Part shown: positions 1-6,929 of the stretch, in pieces
Layout of the letters: each line of letters begins with the position of its first letter
Position numbering within the stretch: the first letter of the stretch is position 1
From: Methanolobus sp. UBA474
GTDB taxonomy: Archaea > Halobacteriota > Methanosarcinia > Methanosarcinales > Methanosarcinaceae
Reading direction: 5' to 3'
Length of the DNA stretch: 13,657 bases
NCBI GenBank assembly: GCA_002501695.1
Contig: DANZ01000020.1
Location: 40,031-53,687 of the forward strand
The notes under the pieces: model-generated
Databases searched by the model: none
What the model was told of the DNA's origin: nothing
Seen by the model: the letters and a program-made list of their open reading frames with translations, nothing else
Made by a program: the position numbers and the translations under genes

Positions 1-206
1 ACAGAAAAGTCTTCGATTTTCTGCACACCTTCATTTGTGACCCTTATCTTAAGAGTAACGTCGCCCCCTGGCTCTGCTGGCTGTGGCGTGACTTCTATGG
101 CGTTTATTCCAATTCCATTTATTCCTGCGGAACAGGCAATAGGGGTACTGATGATTAATACTATAATTATTAAAAATATATTGATTTTATGTATATTTTC
201 TTTCAT
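1..206 (-). CDS. Exported CARDB/S-layer-like protein, N-terminal part only
   Basis: The minus strand reads from an ATG at 206 off the left edge of the window. The first 28 or so residues have a short basic start (MKENIHK), a long hydrophobic stretch (INIFLIIIVLIIS) and a small-residue region (ACSAG) like a signal peptide. The next part (IEVTPQPAEPGGDVTLKIRV) is typical of the first strands of CARDB/COG1361-type beta-sandwich domains in archaeal surface proteins. A GGTG element sits about six bases upstream of this ATG. A second in-frame ATG at 233 would add nine residues (MPYKNKVSF) and is less well placed. The gene is transcribed away from the TrmB-type regulator at 347, so the two share one intergenic region. 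Only 68 codons are visible, so the full architecture is unknown. Confidence 0.7.
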   Translation of the reverse strand, partial: MKENIHKINIFLIIIVLIISTPIACSAGINGIGINAIEVTPQPAEPGGDVTLKIRVTNEGVQKIEDFS

Positions 207-274
207 AAAGGACACCTTGTTCTTATATGGCATTTTGTAAGTGCATCCTACAGCATGAGTTATCATTACATAAA

Positions 275-283
275 CATTATAAA
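275..283. promoter_or_regulatory. Candidate TATA element shared by divergent genes
   Basis: ATTATAAA-like sequence in the intergenic region between the exported protein gene (start 206) and the regulator (start 347). It is about 70 bases from each start codon, and being near-symmetrical it could serve either direction. Assigned by sequence only. Confidence 0.35.
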
Positions 284-299
284 CAACTAAGTAGTTGTT
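282..299. promoter_or_regulatory. Perfect 8-bp palindrome, candidate regulator operator
   Basis: AACAACTA and TAGTTGTT form perfect inverted arms around a 2-base centre (AG). The site touches the candidate TATA element and lies in the divergent region upstream of a TrmB-family gene. A dimeric winged-helix regulator binding here would block transcription from the adjacent promoter, which suggests autoregulation and control of the divergent exported protein. The palindrome is seen directly; its role is inferred. Confidence 0.5.
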
Positions 300-346
300 C
301 ATATATGGGACTTTCACTCGATAATAAACCTTAAAGTGGTTCAACC

Positions 347-1189
347 ATGGAAAATGAGCAATTACTAAGGAATATCGGATTTAACAAGTATGAAGCAGTA
401 GCCTATTTGACCATATTGAGGGAAGGATTTACAGATGCAAGTGTACTTTCTAAAAGGTCAAAGATACCAATGGGCAAGATATATTCCGTTCTGGACGATT
501 TGGAGGATATGGGATTCATTGAAGTCCAGCATTCCAGGCCAAAAAAATATCGTGCAATAGAGGCAAATTTATCTTTTGAGAATTTCTTGAATATAAAAGA
601 AAATGAAATGCAAAGAGAACTGGGTACATTGAGAAGAACAATAGATGATCTTAAAAAAGCTTTATCTTATTATAGTATTCAGGAAGAGGGAGAGAGGCAT
701 TTCTGGTCGGCTGCAATGGGAGATGAAGAGGTCATGAAAATGATCAAAAATGTTTATCATGAAGCTAAAAATGAAATTTGTGTTGTTGTTCCAAGGAATA
801 TAAGATCAATGGAATCCAATCAATTCAAGAACATGTTTGCTTCAATGTTCCATGACACTCTTCTTCCGTTAGTGAAAAAAGGAATTAAAATAAGAATGAT
901 CGATCCAAACCCGGCGCTGTCTGAAGCTCTGAGGGAATGGTATAGTTCTGCAGAAGATGAAGTCTTAATACAGAATTTATCGGAACATCTAGAAGTAAAG
1001 GCTCTGGATACTTCACACAGGTTTGTATTGATTGACCGGGAGCTGGTCATATTGGAAGTCAATGATCCGCTTTCTGTGGATAAGGTTTTTGGGTTAGTCA
1101 AAATATATGATAGGATATTGTCAAATGAACTACATGCAAAATTCGAAGAATTTTGGCAAAATGGCAAGAATCAACTATCTTATAGTTAA
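347..1189 (+). CDS. TrmB-family transcriptional regulator
   Basis: 280 residues with the two-part layout of archaeal TrmB regulators. Residues about 5-75 form a winged helix (GFNKYEAVAYLTILREG, then the PMGKIYSVLDDLEDMGFIEV recognition helix and wing). Residues about 82-112 are a charged, heptad-like linker that probably forms a dimerising coiled coil. Residues about 118-275 are the C-terminal effector domain, with a PLD-like signature in which H224 and D230 (SHRFVLIDRELV) are the recognisable positions. TrmB proteins often sense sugars or other small molecules, but nothing here identifies a ligand. The Shine-Dalgarno match before this ATG is weak (AAGTGG). It lies divergent from the exported protein gene with a palindrome in between, so local control is likely. 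The gene appears intact. Confidence 0.85.
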   Translation: MENEQLLRNIGFNKYEAVAYLTILREGFTDASVLSKRSKIPMGKIYSVLDDLEDMGFIEVQHSRPKKYRAIEANLSFENFLNIKENEMQRELGTLRRTIDDLKKALSYYSIQEEGERHFWSAAMGDEEVMKMIKNVYHEAKNEICVVVPRNIRSMESNQFKNMFASMFHDTLLPLVKKGIKIRMIDPNPALSEALREWYSSAEDEVLIQNLSEHLEVKALDTSHRFVLIDRELVILEVNDPLSVDKVFGLVKIYDRILSNELHAKFEEFWQNGKNQLSYS

Positions 1190-1194
1190 GTTTT

Positions 1195-1380
1195 CTAAAA
1201 TGGACTGCTATCAAGAGCATCACTCTCATTTCTTGCAACAAAATATTTGATGAGCGTGATGATCATTTCTTTCTTCTCAACTTCCAATAATCGTTCATTT
1301 CTTCGCGTTTTTAGTTGTATGGTCCTTTTATACTCCTCGTATTTGTACTTGAATGCCGATGTCTACCACCATTGAATAAT
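1195..1380 (-). pseudogene. Decayed copy A of a small membrane-protein gene
   Basis: A minus-strand frame open from 1362 to a TAG at 1195-1197 reads FKYKYEEYKRTIQLKTRR and continues as a charged helix ending in ARNESDALDSSPF. It has no start codon and is closed upstream by a stop at 1363-1365. The DNA at 1315-1377 is clearly similar to 9709-9772 and, more briefly, to 8733-8777. Compared with the 9.7-kb copy, one extra base near 1350 shifts the frame between the hydrophobic part and the YKYKEYK part. The parent gene therefore probably encoded a short protein with one transmembrane helix followed by a basic/acidic cytoplasmic helix. I do not recognise the family. Confidence 0.5.
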
Positions 1381-1476
1381 GACCCTCTGGATAGGAAGAC
1401 TTGCAGAAAGAGCAAAAAGGAAGGCTTAAGAAATAAGGTTATTTTTATTTAACATATCATCCTTGATGATCTGAGC

Positions 1477-1490
1477 CAAAAAAGGAAAAA
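1477..1490 (-). terminator. U-rich terminator of the methyltransferase gene
   Basis: On the minus strand, shortly after the stop codon of the gene ending at 1519, the sequence contains two T-runs (TTTTTCCTTTTTTT). Oligo-T tracts are the usual archaeal termination signal. A small hairpin with ATCATC/GATGAT arms lies just beyond, at 1456-1470. Confidence 0.45.
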
Positions 1491-1518
1491 CGTTTTTGTT
1501 TTTCTCCTGATCATTAGA

Positions 1519-2595
1519 TCATTCATATCTTCCATACTTTTCTGCAGCGTCTACCATGGCCATTAACTTCACCGGTGCAGCGTTGACAGGGAATTCACAA
1601 CCAGGGGACAGAATAAAGCCTGATGGTGAGTTCATGCCCTCGAGTATTGTCTGTCTGCAGATCTCCACTGCTTCTTCATATGAACTGCTGAGGAAAAGCG
1701 GGGGATTAATGTTACCGCAGATAACATCATGGTCTCCAAAAGCTTTTATCTGATCCCTGATAGGTGTTTCCGGACCGAAGAGCCATACATATTTTCCAGA
1801 CCAGTCCATCTCGTTCCTTAGTTTCACATAATGTTGTATATTCTTGTTCTGGTCAGAACAGGGATGCATAAGCACGGCATGTACTCCCAGCTCTTTCATG
1901 TGGGTATGGATCCTTTTCATGTAAGGATATGCGAATTCAGCAAACATTTCCGGCGAGATCATGGTATTTGACTCAGAAGGGCCCCCGTCGAAAGGAAGCA
2001 TCTTTTCTGCACCGTATTTCTCTGCAAAGTAATCTATGGCATTGATGAACATATCACATACTTTATCAAGCAGTGAGTGTGCGGCTTTGGGCTCCATAAT
2101 GAGCCAGCTCATAAATTCAGATGTGTCCGCGACCACTGAGGCTGCAGTGAAAGTACTGCCTATCTGCACGCTGACGGGCATTCCCATTGAATGGCATCTT
2201 GCCGCCAGTTTATCTGCTTCCTTAAATGCACCGGGCAGTTCTTTTTTAAAGTCCGGTACCTCAAGTTTCTCAATGTCTTCCAGGTCTTTCACCGGATGTT
2301 TTTTGACAAAAGGAGCACCCTGACCTTTACCATATGGATACTGTATCTCGCCGCCGAATTCGAATGCCCCCAGCGAGGCATACCCGTACATCGGGGTCTG
2401 CTCATAGCCATGCAGGCGCATTGAAGCGAACTGGGCTTCAAAACACTTATCCCCATCCGCGTAAAAGTCACCAAGCGAAATGCCCGTTATCTTTGAAGCA
2501 TACCCAAGTACAAAAGGCACCACTGGTACGCGATCCGGTTTCTTTCCCGACATAACCGCCATCATCCGTTCAGGCGGTGTCATTCTCTGTGCCAT
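1519..2595 (-). CDS. UroD/MtaA-like corrinoid methyltransferase
   Basis: 358 residues of the uroporphyrinogen decarboxylase fold as used by methylcobamide:coenzyme M methyltransferases (MtaA, MtbA, CmuA group). The opening RMTPPERMMAVMSGKKPDRV is typical of the family. The zinc-binding signature of the methyltransferase branch, His-X-Cys plus a distant Cys, is present as H244-P-C246 and C333 (SPGC). This favours a methyltransferase role, passing a methyl group from a corrinoid protein to a thiol, over haem synthesis. The start is fixed by a strong GGAGGT at 2605-2610, nine bases before the ATG; an internal ATG four codons in is less likely. No corrinoid protein or partner methyltransferase gene lies nearby, so the methyl donor is unknown. 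The gene appears intact. Confidence 0.8.
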   Translation of the reverse strand: MAQRMTPPERMMAVMSGKKPDRVPVVPFVLGYASKITGISLGDFYADGDKCFEAQFASMRLHGYEQTPMYGYASLGAFEFGGEIQYPYGKGQGAPFVKKHPVKDLEDIEKLEVPDFKKELPGAFKEADKLAARCHSMGMPVSVQIGSTFTAASVVADTSEFMSWLIMEPKAAHSLLDKVCDMFINAIDYFAEKYGAEKMLPFDGGPSESNTMISPEMFAEFAYPYMKRIHTHMKELGVHAVLMHPCSDQNKNIQHYVKLRNEMDWSGKYVWLFGPETPIRDQIKAFGDHDVICGNINPPLFLSSSYEEAVEICRQTILEGMNSPSGFILSPGCEFPVNAAPVKLMAMVDAAEKYGRYE

Positions 2596-2712
2596 CAGTT
2601 CTCTACCTCCTTACTAATATCTCTATGCCCTTTTGGAGTATTCGTGACATGCTATGCATAGTTGCTGACATTTCCTAACTCTATCATAATTTATCACCAA
2701 CATTATTCTGGA

Positions 2713-2728
2713 GTATATATTTATATAC
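2713..2728 (-). promoter_or_regulatory. Candidate TATA element of the methyltransferase gene
   Basis: GTATATATTTATATAC, nearly palindromic (7 of 8 positions pair), about 120 bases upstream of the ATG at 2595. It would imply a leader of roughly 90 bases, which is not unusual in Methanosarcinaceae. Assigned by sequence only. Confidence 0.4.
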
Positions 2729-2729
2729 C

Positions 2730-3107
2730 TGAGCGTTATTTTTATGCACCATTCATTCCCTTGTTCAGAAATATAACCTTTTTAGCTGCATATCAGAACC
2801 TGCCTGAAAGGTCTGAACCTAAATTTCTGTCCGGCATTAGCGATCTATCTCTTCTGCTGCCAGCATGAATCTTGCTTTTTAGAAGTCGTTAAACTTCAAG
2901 AGGCAGGCCTCTGCCTGTCTTGTATTGAGAACCGGCTTTTACACGGTGTTGACTCTCCCGCTGTCATTTAGGCTGTTGGTGCAAGTGAACTGCGGGATGA
3001 TGAATAGCTGATACATTGATCTGAGAAGTTGCAGACAACGCGTTCGTCGTTCTGCAACTCCGGATCTTTTGCAGACCTCAGTGTTCACACTGCTTAGTCT
3101 GAATCTC
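2730..3107. other. Intergenic region with two inverted repeats, no gene seen
   Basis: No convincing coding frame on either strand. It holds two short inverted repeats: AGGCAG/CTGCCT at 2901-2916 with a 4-base loop, and AGTTGCAGA/TCTGCAACT at 3027-3035 and 3051-3059 with a 15-base loop. The second lies just past the stop of the SIMPL gene on the minus strand and could stabilise its 3' end; no T-run follows it. Confidence 0.4.
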
Positions 3108-3851
3108 TTATCCAATGTAGTATGTCACCTGTACTGACATTGAAACGGTAGATTCTCCAGGCTGGATGGAAGTGGAAGCTTCTGCTTCGTCCTTTGCATC
3201 CTGCGGCGTCTCGTAATATACTCTTGAGGTAGTGCTGTCGCTTATGGATGATGTCTGCACGCCAGTTATCTCAACACCCAGGGTTTTGGCAAGCATCCCG
3301 GCTTTTGATGATGCATCAGCCACTGATGCATTGACAAGCTCTTCACGGAGCTCTTTCTGCATCTCACTTGAGACTGAGAAGGAAATGCCTCCTATCTGGT
3401 TGGCTCCGGCGGCAGTGGACCTGTCGATGATATCACCAAGCTTATCGAGCTTTGTGGTGGTGATCTGCACGTTATTGGAAGCTGAGTAGCCGGTAATGAT
3501 CGGCTTGCCATCGTAGTTATATTCAGGATAAACGGATACATAGGACGTCTGGATCTCCCTGTCCTCAAGTCCCAGGGCTTTTAGCTCTTCCATAACCGCA
3601 CTCATCAGGGCAGCATTCTCAGCAGTAGCTCCCGATGCAGTCGAATTCTGGACCAGGACGCCAATACTCAATGTTGCGGTATCAGGCACAATTTTCTGTT
3701 CTGCGTACCCGTTCATGGAGATAGTATTTTCTGTATCCTTTTCTGATACACCCTGTGAAACAGCGTATATCGCTGCTGACATCAGCACCAGAACAATTGA
3801 GAGTGCAATGATAACATAATAAGATCTATCGTTTTTATTTTCTTGTGACAT
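3108..3851 (-). CDS. Membrane-anchored SIMPL (DUF541, YggE-like) protein
   Basis: 247 residues from the ATG at 3851. Residues about 11-31 form a transmembrane helix (YYVIIALSIVLVLMSAAIYAV) after a short charged start. Residues about 40 to the end are a SIMPL/DUF541 domain: ISMNGYAEQKIVPDTATLSI, then the central GYSASNNVQITT and a helix with ASVADASSKAGMLAKTLGV. There is no lipobox cysteine, so the helix should act as an uncleaved anchor or signal, putting the domain outside the membrane. Family members are linked to oxidative-stress phenotypes in bacteria, but the molecular function is unsettled. The ATG is preferred over a GTG at 3857 because AGGAG lies nine bases before the ATG but only three before the GTG. 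It stands alone. Confidence 0.8.
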   Translation of the reverse strand: MSQENKNDRSYYVIIALSIVLVLMSAAIYAVSQGVSEKDTENTISMNGYAEQKIVPDTATLSIGVLVQNSTASGATAENAALMSAVMEELKALGLEDREIQTSYVSVYPEYNYDGKPIITGYSASNNVQITTTKLDKLGDIIDRSTAAGANQIGGISFSVSSEMQKELREELVNASVADASSKAGMLAKTLGVEITGVQTSSISDSTTSRVYYETPQDAKDEAEASTSIQPGESTVSMSVQVTYYIG

Positions 3852-3989
3852 TTTCACATTCTCCTTGCCAATGCTTTGTTAATTGACAGTTATGGCCAAT
3901 TATGGCAAATCATAGAAGTACCTGCACATATTAAATAATTGTCTAAACTTCAATTACATTTGCAGTTATGAAAATGACAATACAGATGA

Positions 3990-4196
3990 ATAATACACAA
4001 ATTCAGGTCCTGTAGAATTCTCAATTTTGCGACAGGTGATGATTCTGTTGTATATGGCGTGATCACCGAAGAAGGTAACATCGCTTCTATAGCAAATGAG
4101 GATATTGTACGAGATGTGTCATTCTATCCAGCATGGTTCGGTATCCGTGAGAAGCTTACTAATAGGACAAAACGAAGATCGAATACAAAAGTGTGA
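3990..4196 (+). pseudogene. Orphan coding fragment, unrecognised
   Basis: The frame closing at the TGA 4194-4196 reads ATGDDSVVYGVITEEGNIAS, then ANEDIVRDVSFYPAWFGIRE, with codon use like the neighbours. It is open back to a TGA at 3987 but has no ATG. The frame beside it starts with ATG at 3968 or 3986 and runs into a TAG at 4013-4015, so a frameshift near 4010 could have split one small gene. A short hairpin (GCAGG/CCTGC, 4197-4216) follows the stop. I do not recognise the protein. It could be the tail of a lost secreted or membrane protein, or a chance open frame. Confidence 0.35.
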
Positions 4197-4260
4197 GCAG
4201 GATTTATCGAGCCTGCCCGGAATTATTGAAGTATTAATATCTGAAATAAACTTGTGATCT

Positions 4261-4707
4261 TCAGCCCCTGTTCTTAATCAACATGACTTCAATGATGTTG
4301 ACAGCAGTATCCTCTGAGATGATCAGGGATTCCTGTATTTTGCTAAGGATATCCTTTTCGTCCTTAGCCAGCACGCCATCTGCAAGTGTGAGGTCAGCAG
4401 CCACAGCAAAGGCTGTTTCTCGCAGTTCAGCAGAAAGAACTTCCTTGGAGGACGTCACCAAGGCTTCAACGCCCTCACGCTTTATGATCCCAGTGAGCTT
4501 GTTGAACATGGCTGAGATTTGCTTATCGTTATAGTTTGCGAATAGCTTCATCCGTAGCAAGGATGTCATGAGACCCCTTGCCTCGTCAGCAGTAATTTCA
4601 CCGTCAGCAGCTATGGCAGCCAGTGAAACTGCAGCGAATGCTTCCTCTTTGTTCAGTTTGACATGCTCTGCATCCTTAGTTCCCTTCACTTTGTCGAATA
4701 AACCCAT
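4261..4707 (-). CDS. TerB-like (tellurite-resistance type) protein
   Basis: 148 residues, soluble and mostly helical, matching the TerB fold in which two related halves each carry an acidic turn. The first is AAIAADGEITADEARGL (D35-G36-E37) and the second AADLTLADGVLAKDEKDIL (D110-G111, E117). TerB domains bind divalent metal through such acidic residues and occur in stress and defence contexts. No other ter genes (TerC, TerD, TerZ) are nearby, so a tellurite role is not implied. A strong AGGAGGAT lies five bases before the ATG, which settles the start. The promoter region carries a TATA element and a long imperfect inverted repeat, so specific regulation is likely. The gene looks intact. Confidence 0.75.
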   Translation of the reverse strand: MGLFDKVKGTKDAEHVKLNKEEAFAAVSLAAIAADGEITADEARGLMTSLLRMKLFANYNDKQISAMFNKLTGIIKREGVEALVTSSKEVLSAELRETAFAVAADLTLADGVLAKDEKDILSKIQESLIISEDTAVNIIEVMLIKNRG

Positions 4708-4744
4708 TGTATCCTCCTTTGGATTTAATTTGAATCCATGTTAC

Positions 4745-4757
4745 TCTTTTATATCCG
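4745..4757 (-). promoter_or_regulatory. TATA element of the TerB-like gene
   Basis: The minus strand reads GGATATAAAAGAG about 40 bases before the ATG at 4707. This gives a predicted short leader of around 15-20 bases carrying the AGGAGG site. Sequence-based assignment. Confidence 0.5.
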
Positions 4758-4789
4758 ATGTCTCTTTTTTGGAAGAGCATCATGGATAT
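4751..4789. promoter_or_regulatory. Long imperfect inverted repeat at the terB-like promoter
   Basis: Left arm ATATCC-GATG-T-CTCTT and right arm AAGAG-CATC-AT-GGATAT pair over 15 positions, with a 1-base and a 2-base bulge and a 6-base centre (TTTTGG). It overlaps the upstream edge of the TATA element. Because it lies upstream of the expected transcript start, a protein-binding site is more likely than an RNA hairpin. Confidence 0.45.
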
Positions 4790-4984
4790 TCAACTGTAAA
4801 TACATATTATTAGTAAATATAGATATCTGGTTTTCAGAGATATAATTAGCGCCAGGAATGGTGAGAATATTATGGCATCCTAAACCAACACGAAGAGGAA
4901 AGCAGTTACCTAAAACCGCTTTTGAAACATAGATGAATTAACCAAGTTTAACTTTAAATTAGTAGGAACAGTGAATTCAATTTA

Positions 4985-4993
4985 CTATAAATA
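4985..4993 (+). promoter_or_regulatory. TATA element of the first Msr-like gene
   Basis: CTATAAATA, 75 bases before the ATG at 5060. The second paralogue has the identical nine bases 74 bases before its ATG, inside a shared context AATTT-R-CTATAAATA. The conservation of both sequence and distance supports the call. The stretch 4790-4984 before it is AT-rich with no gene seen. Confidence 0.6.
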
Positions 4994-5059
4994 TCAATAA
5001 TTCGTAATTAAATATCAGTGTTATCTGCGATTAAAATTGCCTGAATAGAGTTGATATGA

Positions 5060-5845
5060 ATGAAAAAATCATTGCTTGATGTTCTGTTCCTATCAGAGAA
5101 GAGAAAGGGAATTCTCCTGTTGCTTCAGGATGGAGCAAAAGAAATGGAATTTCTCTTCAAGTCCCTTGATACTACCAGACAGGCACTTCTTCCCCAGATA
5201 AGGATACTTGAGGAACATCATCTTGTTTCTCATGACAGGGATACATATGAACTAACAACTGTAGGGAAGCTGATAGTTGATAAAATGACCCCTTTAATAA
5301 ACACTGTTGAAACTTTTAATCCAGATATAGATTACTGGGGAACACATAGCCTTAGTTTTATTCCACCTCATCTTTTAGAAAGAATAGATGAGCTTGGAAA
5401 ATGCAAAATATTAAATCCTTCTATTGTAGACATGTATAGTGTTCACGATAGATTTTATGAAATATCTAAACATAGTACATTTCAATTTGCAATTACTGCA
5501 ACTTTCTATCCGCATTTCCCTAAGTTGTTCTATGAACTGATTCCACATAATATAAATGCACATATAATAATGACCACTGATCTGTTTGAAAAGTTGCAAA
5601 CTGAAAATAGAGAAGAGGTTGCAAAATTTCTTAATAGCAAATTAATTCACCTTTCTACCTATCCTGAAAAAATGGAGTTGTTATCTTTTTTATATAATGA
5701 ACACTGCATCATGTTAAGCCCATTAGCAAATGAGGGAGACTTTGATAACAAACATATTGAATGTTGCAGTCCAAGTGCTATTAAGTGGGGAAAAGAATTA
5801 TTTGAGCATTATTTGAGAAAATCAATACCTATAACAGAAATCTAA
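5060..5845 (+). CDS. Msr-like HTH/DUF1724 transcriptional regulator, copy 1
   Basis: 261 residues. Residues 1-80 are a winged-helix DNA-binding domain of ArsR-like type (LLLLQDGAKEMEFLFKSLDT, then TRQALLPQIRILEEHHLVSH and a wing at DRDTYELTTVGKL). The rest is the DUF1724 sensor domain, ending in the family motif SPSAIKWGKELFEHYL. Proteins of this type in Methanosarcina (Msr regulators) control methanol and methylsulfide methyltransferase genes, so a role in methyl-substrate choice is plausible but not shown here; no target operon is adjacent. DNA 5084-5286 is almost identical to the second copy. The Shine-Dalgarno match is weak; the start is supported by alignment with the paralogue. A T-rich terminator follows. 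Confidence 0.85.
   Translation: MKKSLLDVLFLSEKRKGILLLLQDGAKEMEFLFKSLDTTRQALLPQIRILEEHHLVSHDRDTYELTTVGKLIVDKMTPLINTVETFNPDIDYWGTHSLSFIPPHLLERIDELGKCKILNPSIVDMYSVHDRFYEISKHSTFQFAITATFYPHFPKLFYELIPHNINAHIIMTTDLFEKLQTENREEVAKFLNSKLIHLSTYPEKMELLSFLYNEHCIMLSPLANEGDFDNKHIECCSPSAIKWGKELFEHYLRKSIPITEI
5084..5286 (+). repeat. Near-identical 203-bp repeat in the HTH domain (unit 1)
   Basis: Aligned without gaps to 6087-6289 (offset 1003), with five mismatches in 203 bases by my count, about 97-98 percent identity. Both edges are abrupt: similarity drops sharply before 5084 and after 5286. Silent positions are conserved too, which points to recent gene conversion or recent partial duplication. Confidence 0.9.
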
Positions 5846-5850
5846 ATAAG

Positions 5851-5870
5851 TTGTTTTTGATTGGTTTTTA
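5851..5870 (+). terminator. T-rich terminator after Msr-like copy 1
   Basis: TTGTTTTTGATTGGTTTTTA directly after the stop codon of the first copy, with two T5 runs. This implies the second copy is transcribed from its own promoter rather than in an operon. Confidence 0.5.
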
Positions 5871-5988
5871 GGTTATTAAAAGCTTTATTTGAAAAACTGT
5901 TGTGGATTTTACTCAAAAGAGCGTACACTTTTCTTAAAGTTCACGCCGTTAAAACATTAGATTAATCATGGAAAACTTATTTAATTTG

Positions 5989-5997
5989 CTATAAATA
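5989..5997 (+). promoter_or_regulatory. TATA element of the second Msr-like gene
   Basis: CTATAAATA, the same nine bases as at 4985-4993, 74 bases before the ATG at 6063. The matched spacing is one of the two arguments for choosing 6063 as the start. Confidence 0.6.
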
Positions 5998-6062
5998 GTA
6001 GGAGCTTTTTAAATTAATTGAATGTAAACTTATATTACATTTGTCTGAATGGATGTGCTGCA

Positions 6063-6848
6063 ATGAAGAAAGAACTACTCGAAGTGCTGTTCCTATCAGA
6101 GAAGAGAAAGGGAATTCTCCTGTTGCTTCAGGATGGAACAAAGGAAATGGAATTTCTCCTCAAGTCCCTTGATACTACCAGACAGGCACTTCTTCCCCAG
6201 ATAAGGATACTTGAGGAACATCATCTTGTTTCTCATGACAGGGATACATATGAACTAACAACTGTAGGGGAGCTGATAGTCGATAAAATAGTCCCTGTTA
6301 TAGATACTGTAGATGCCCTGGATGCTGATATTGATTATTGGGGGAGCCATATTCTGGATTTCATCCCTCCCCATCTCTTAAAAAGAATAGGTGAGATCGG
6401 AAAATGCAAAACTATAACTCCGCCTATTCCGGAAACACACCATATACTTCGAAAGTTCCATGAGAGTTCTAAGAGATCAGGTGTTCTCTATAGCATCAAT
6501 ACCTTTTTCCATCCGAATTTCGCAGAATTATTCGATGACCTGATCCGCAATAATGTAAAAATACACTTTATCCTTTCTCAGGACTTACTGGACAATATGC
6601 GGGATAATTATAACGAAGTATTTACCGAATTTATCAATACCGACAAGTTCAATTTTTATTTACACCCTGCTGATCTGGGGTTCATGTCTTTAGGTGTAAG
6701 TGAACACTATTTGATGTTAACTTCATTGAGAACGGATGGATTTTTTGATAATAACCGTATTTTATGCGGTAATCCACGTGCTGTTCAATGGGGAAAAGAA
6801 TTATTTGAGTATTATCTGAAAGAAACAACATCAGTAACTGAACTCTAA
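6063..6848 (+). CDS. Msr-like HTH/DUF1724 transcriptional regulator, copy 2
   Basis: 261 residues, the same length as copy 1, when started at the ATG 6063. An ATG at 6018 would add 15 residues (MNVNLYYICLNGCAA) with no counterpart in copy 1; a GGATGTG site precedes 6063 and the TATA spacing matches copy 1, so 6063 is preferred. The N-terminal winged helix differs from copy 1 by only a few residues (S4E, D7E, A26T, F33L among them), while the sensor domain is clearly diverged although collinear: FINTDKFNFYLHPAD against FLNSKLIHLSTYPEK, both ending in a W-GKELF motif. The two proteins should recognise the same DNA but respond to different signals, or form mixed dimers. Function otherwise as for copy 1. 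Confidence 0.85.
   Translation: MKKELLEVLFLSEKRKGILLLLQDGTKEMEFLLKSLDTTRQALLPQIRILEEHHLVSHDRDTYELTTVGELIVDKIVPVIDTVDALDADIDYWGSHILDFIPPHLLKRIGEIGKCKTITPPIPETHHILRKFHESSKRSGVLYSINTFFHPNFAELFDDLIRNNVKIHFILSQDLLDNMRDNYNEVFTEFINTDKFNFYLHPADLGFMSLGVSEHYLMLTSLRTDGFFDNNRILCGNPRAVQWGKELFEYYLKETTSVTEL
6087..6289 (+). repeat. Near-identical 203-bp repeat in the HTH domain (unit 2)
   Basis: Partner of 5084-5286; see that entry for the comparison. The repeat ends within the codons for VDKI/VDKM, right at the hand-over from the DNA-binding domain to the sensor domain. Confidence 0.9.
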
Positions 6849-6929
6849 TCAAAATATTCCCCACTGGAAAACAATTTCGTTTATGAGAATGATTTATACT
6901 AGAAAAACCATCTTTGACTAGTTGAAAAG

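Noticed and set aside
37..240. Plus-strand open frame at the left edge
   Set aside because: The minus strand in the same place encodes a signal peptide and a CARDB-like start with a ribosome site, and explains the bases better.
820..1167. Minus-strand open frame of 115 codons inside the TrmB-type gene
   Set aside because: Antisense to a clearly recognised regulator domain, with no ribosome site or homology that I can see.
2662..2868. Plus-strand open frame of 68 codons upstream of the methyltransferase
   Set aside because: It covers the candidate TATA element, has no ribosome site and has no recognisable protein features.
4261..4707. A tellurite-resistance or TerB/TerC/TerD stress operon
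   Set aside because: Only a single TerB-like gene is present; the neighbours are unrelated and separately transcribed.
6018..6062. Upstream ATG extending the second Msr-like gene by 15 codons
   Set aside because: Copy 1 has no counterpart. The ATG at 6063 has a GGATGTG site and the same TATA distance as copy 1.
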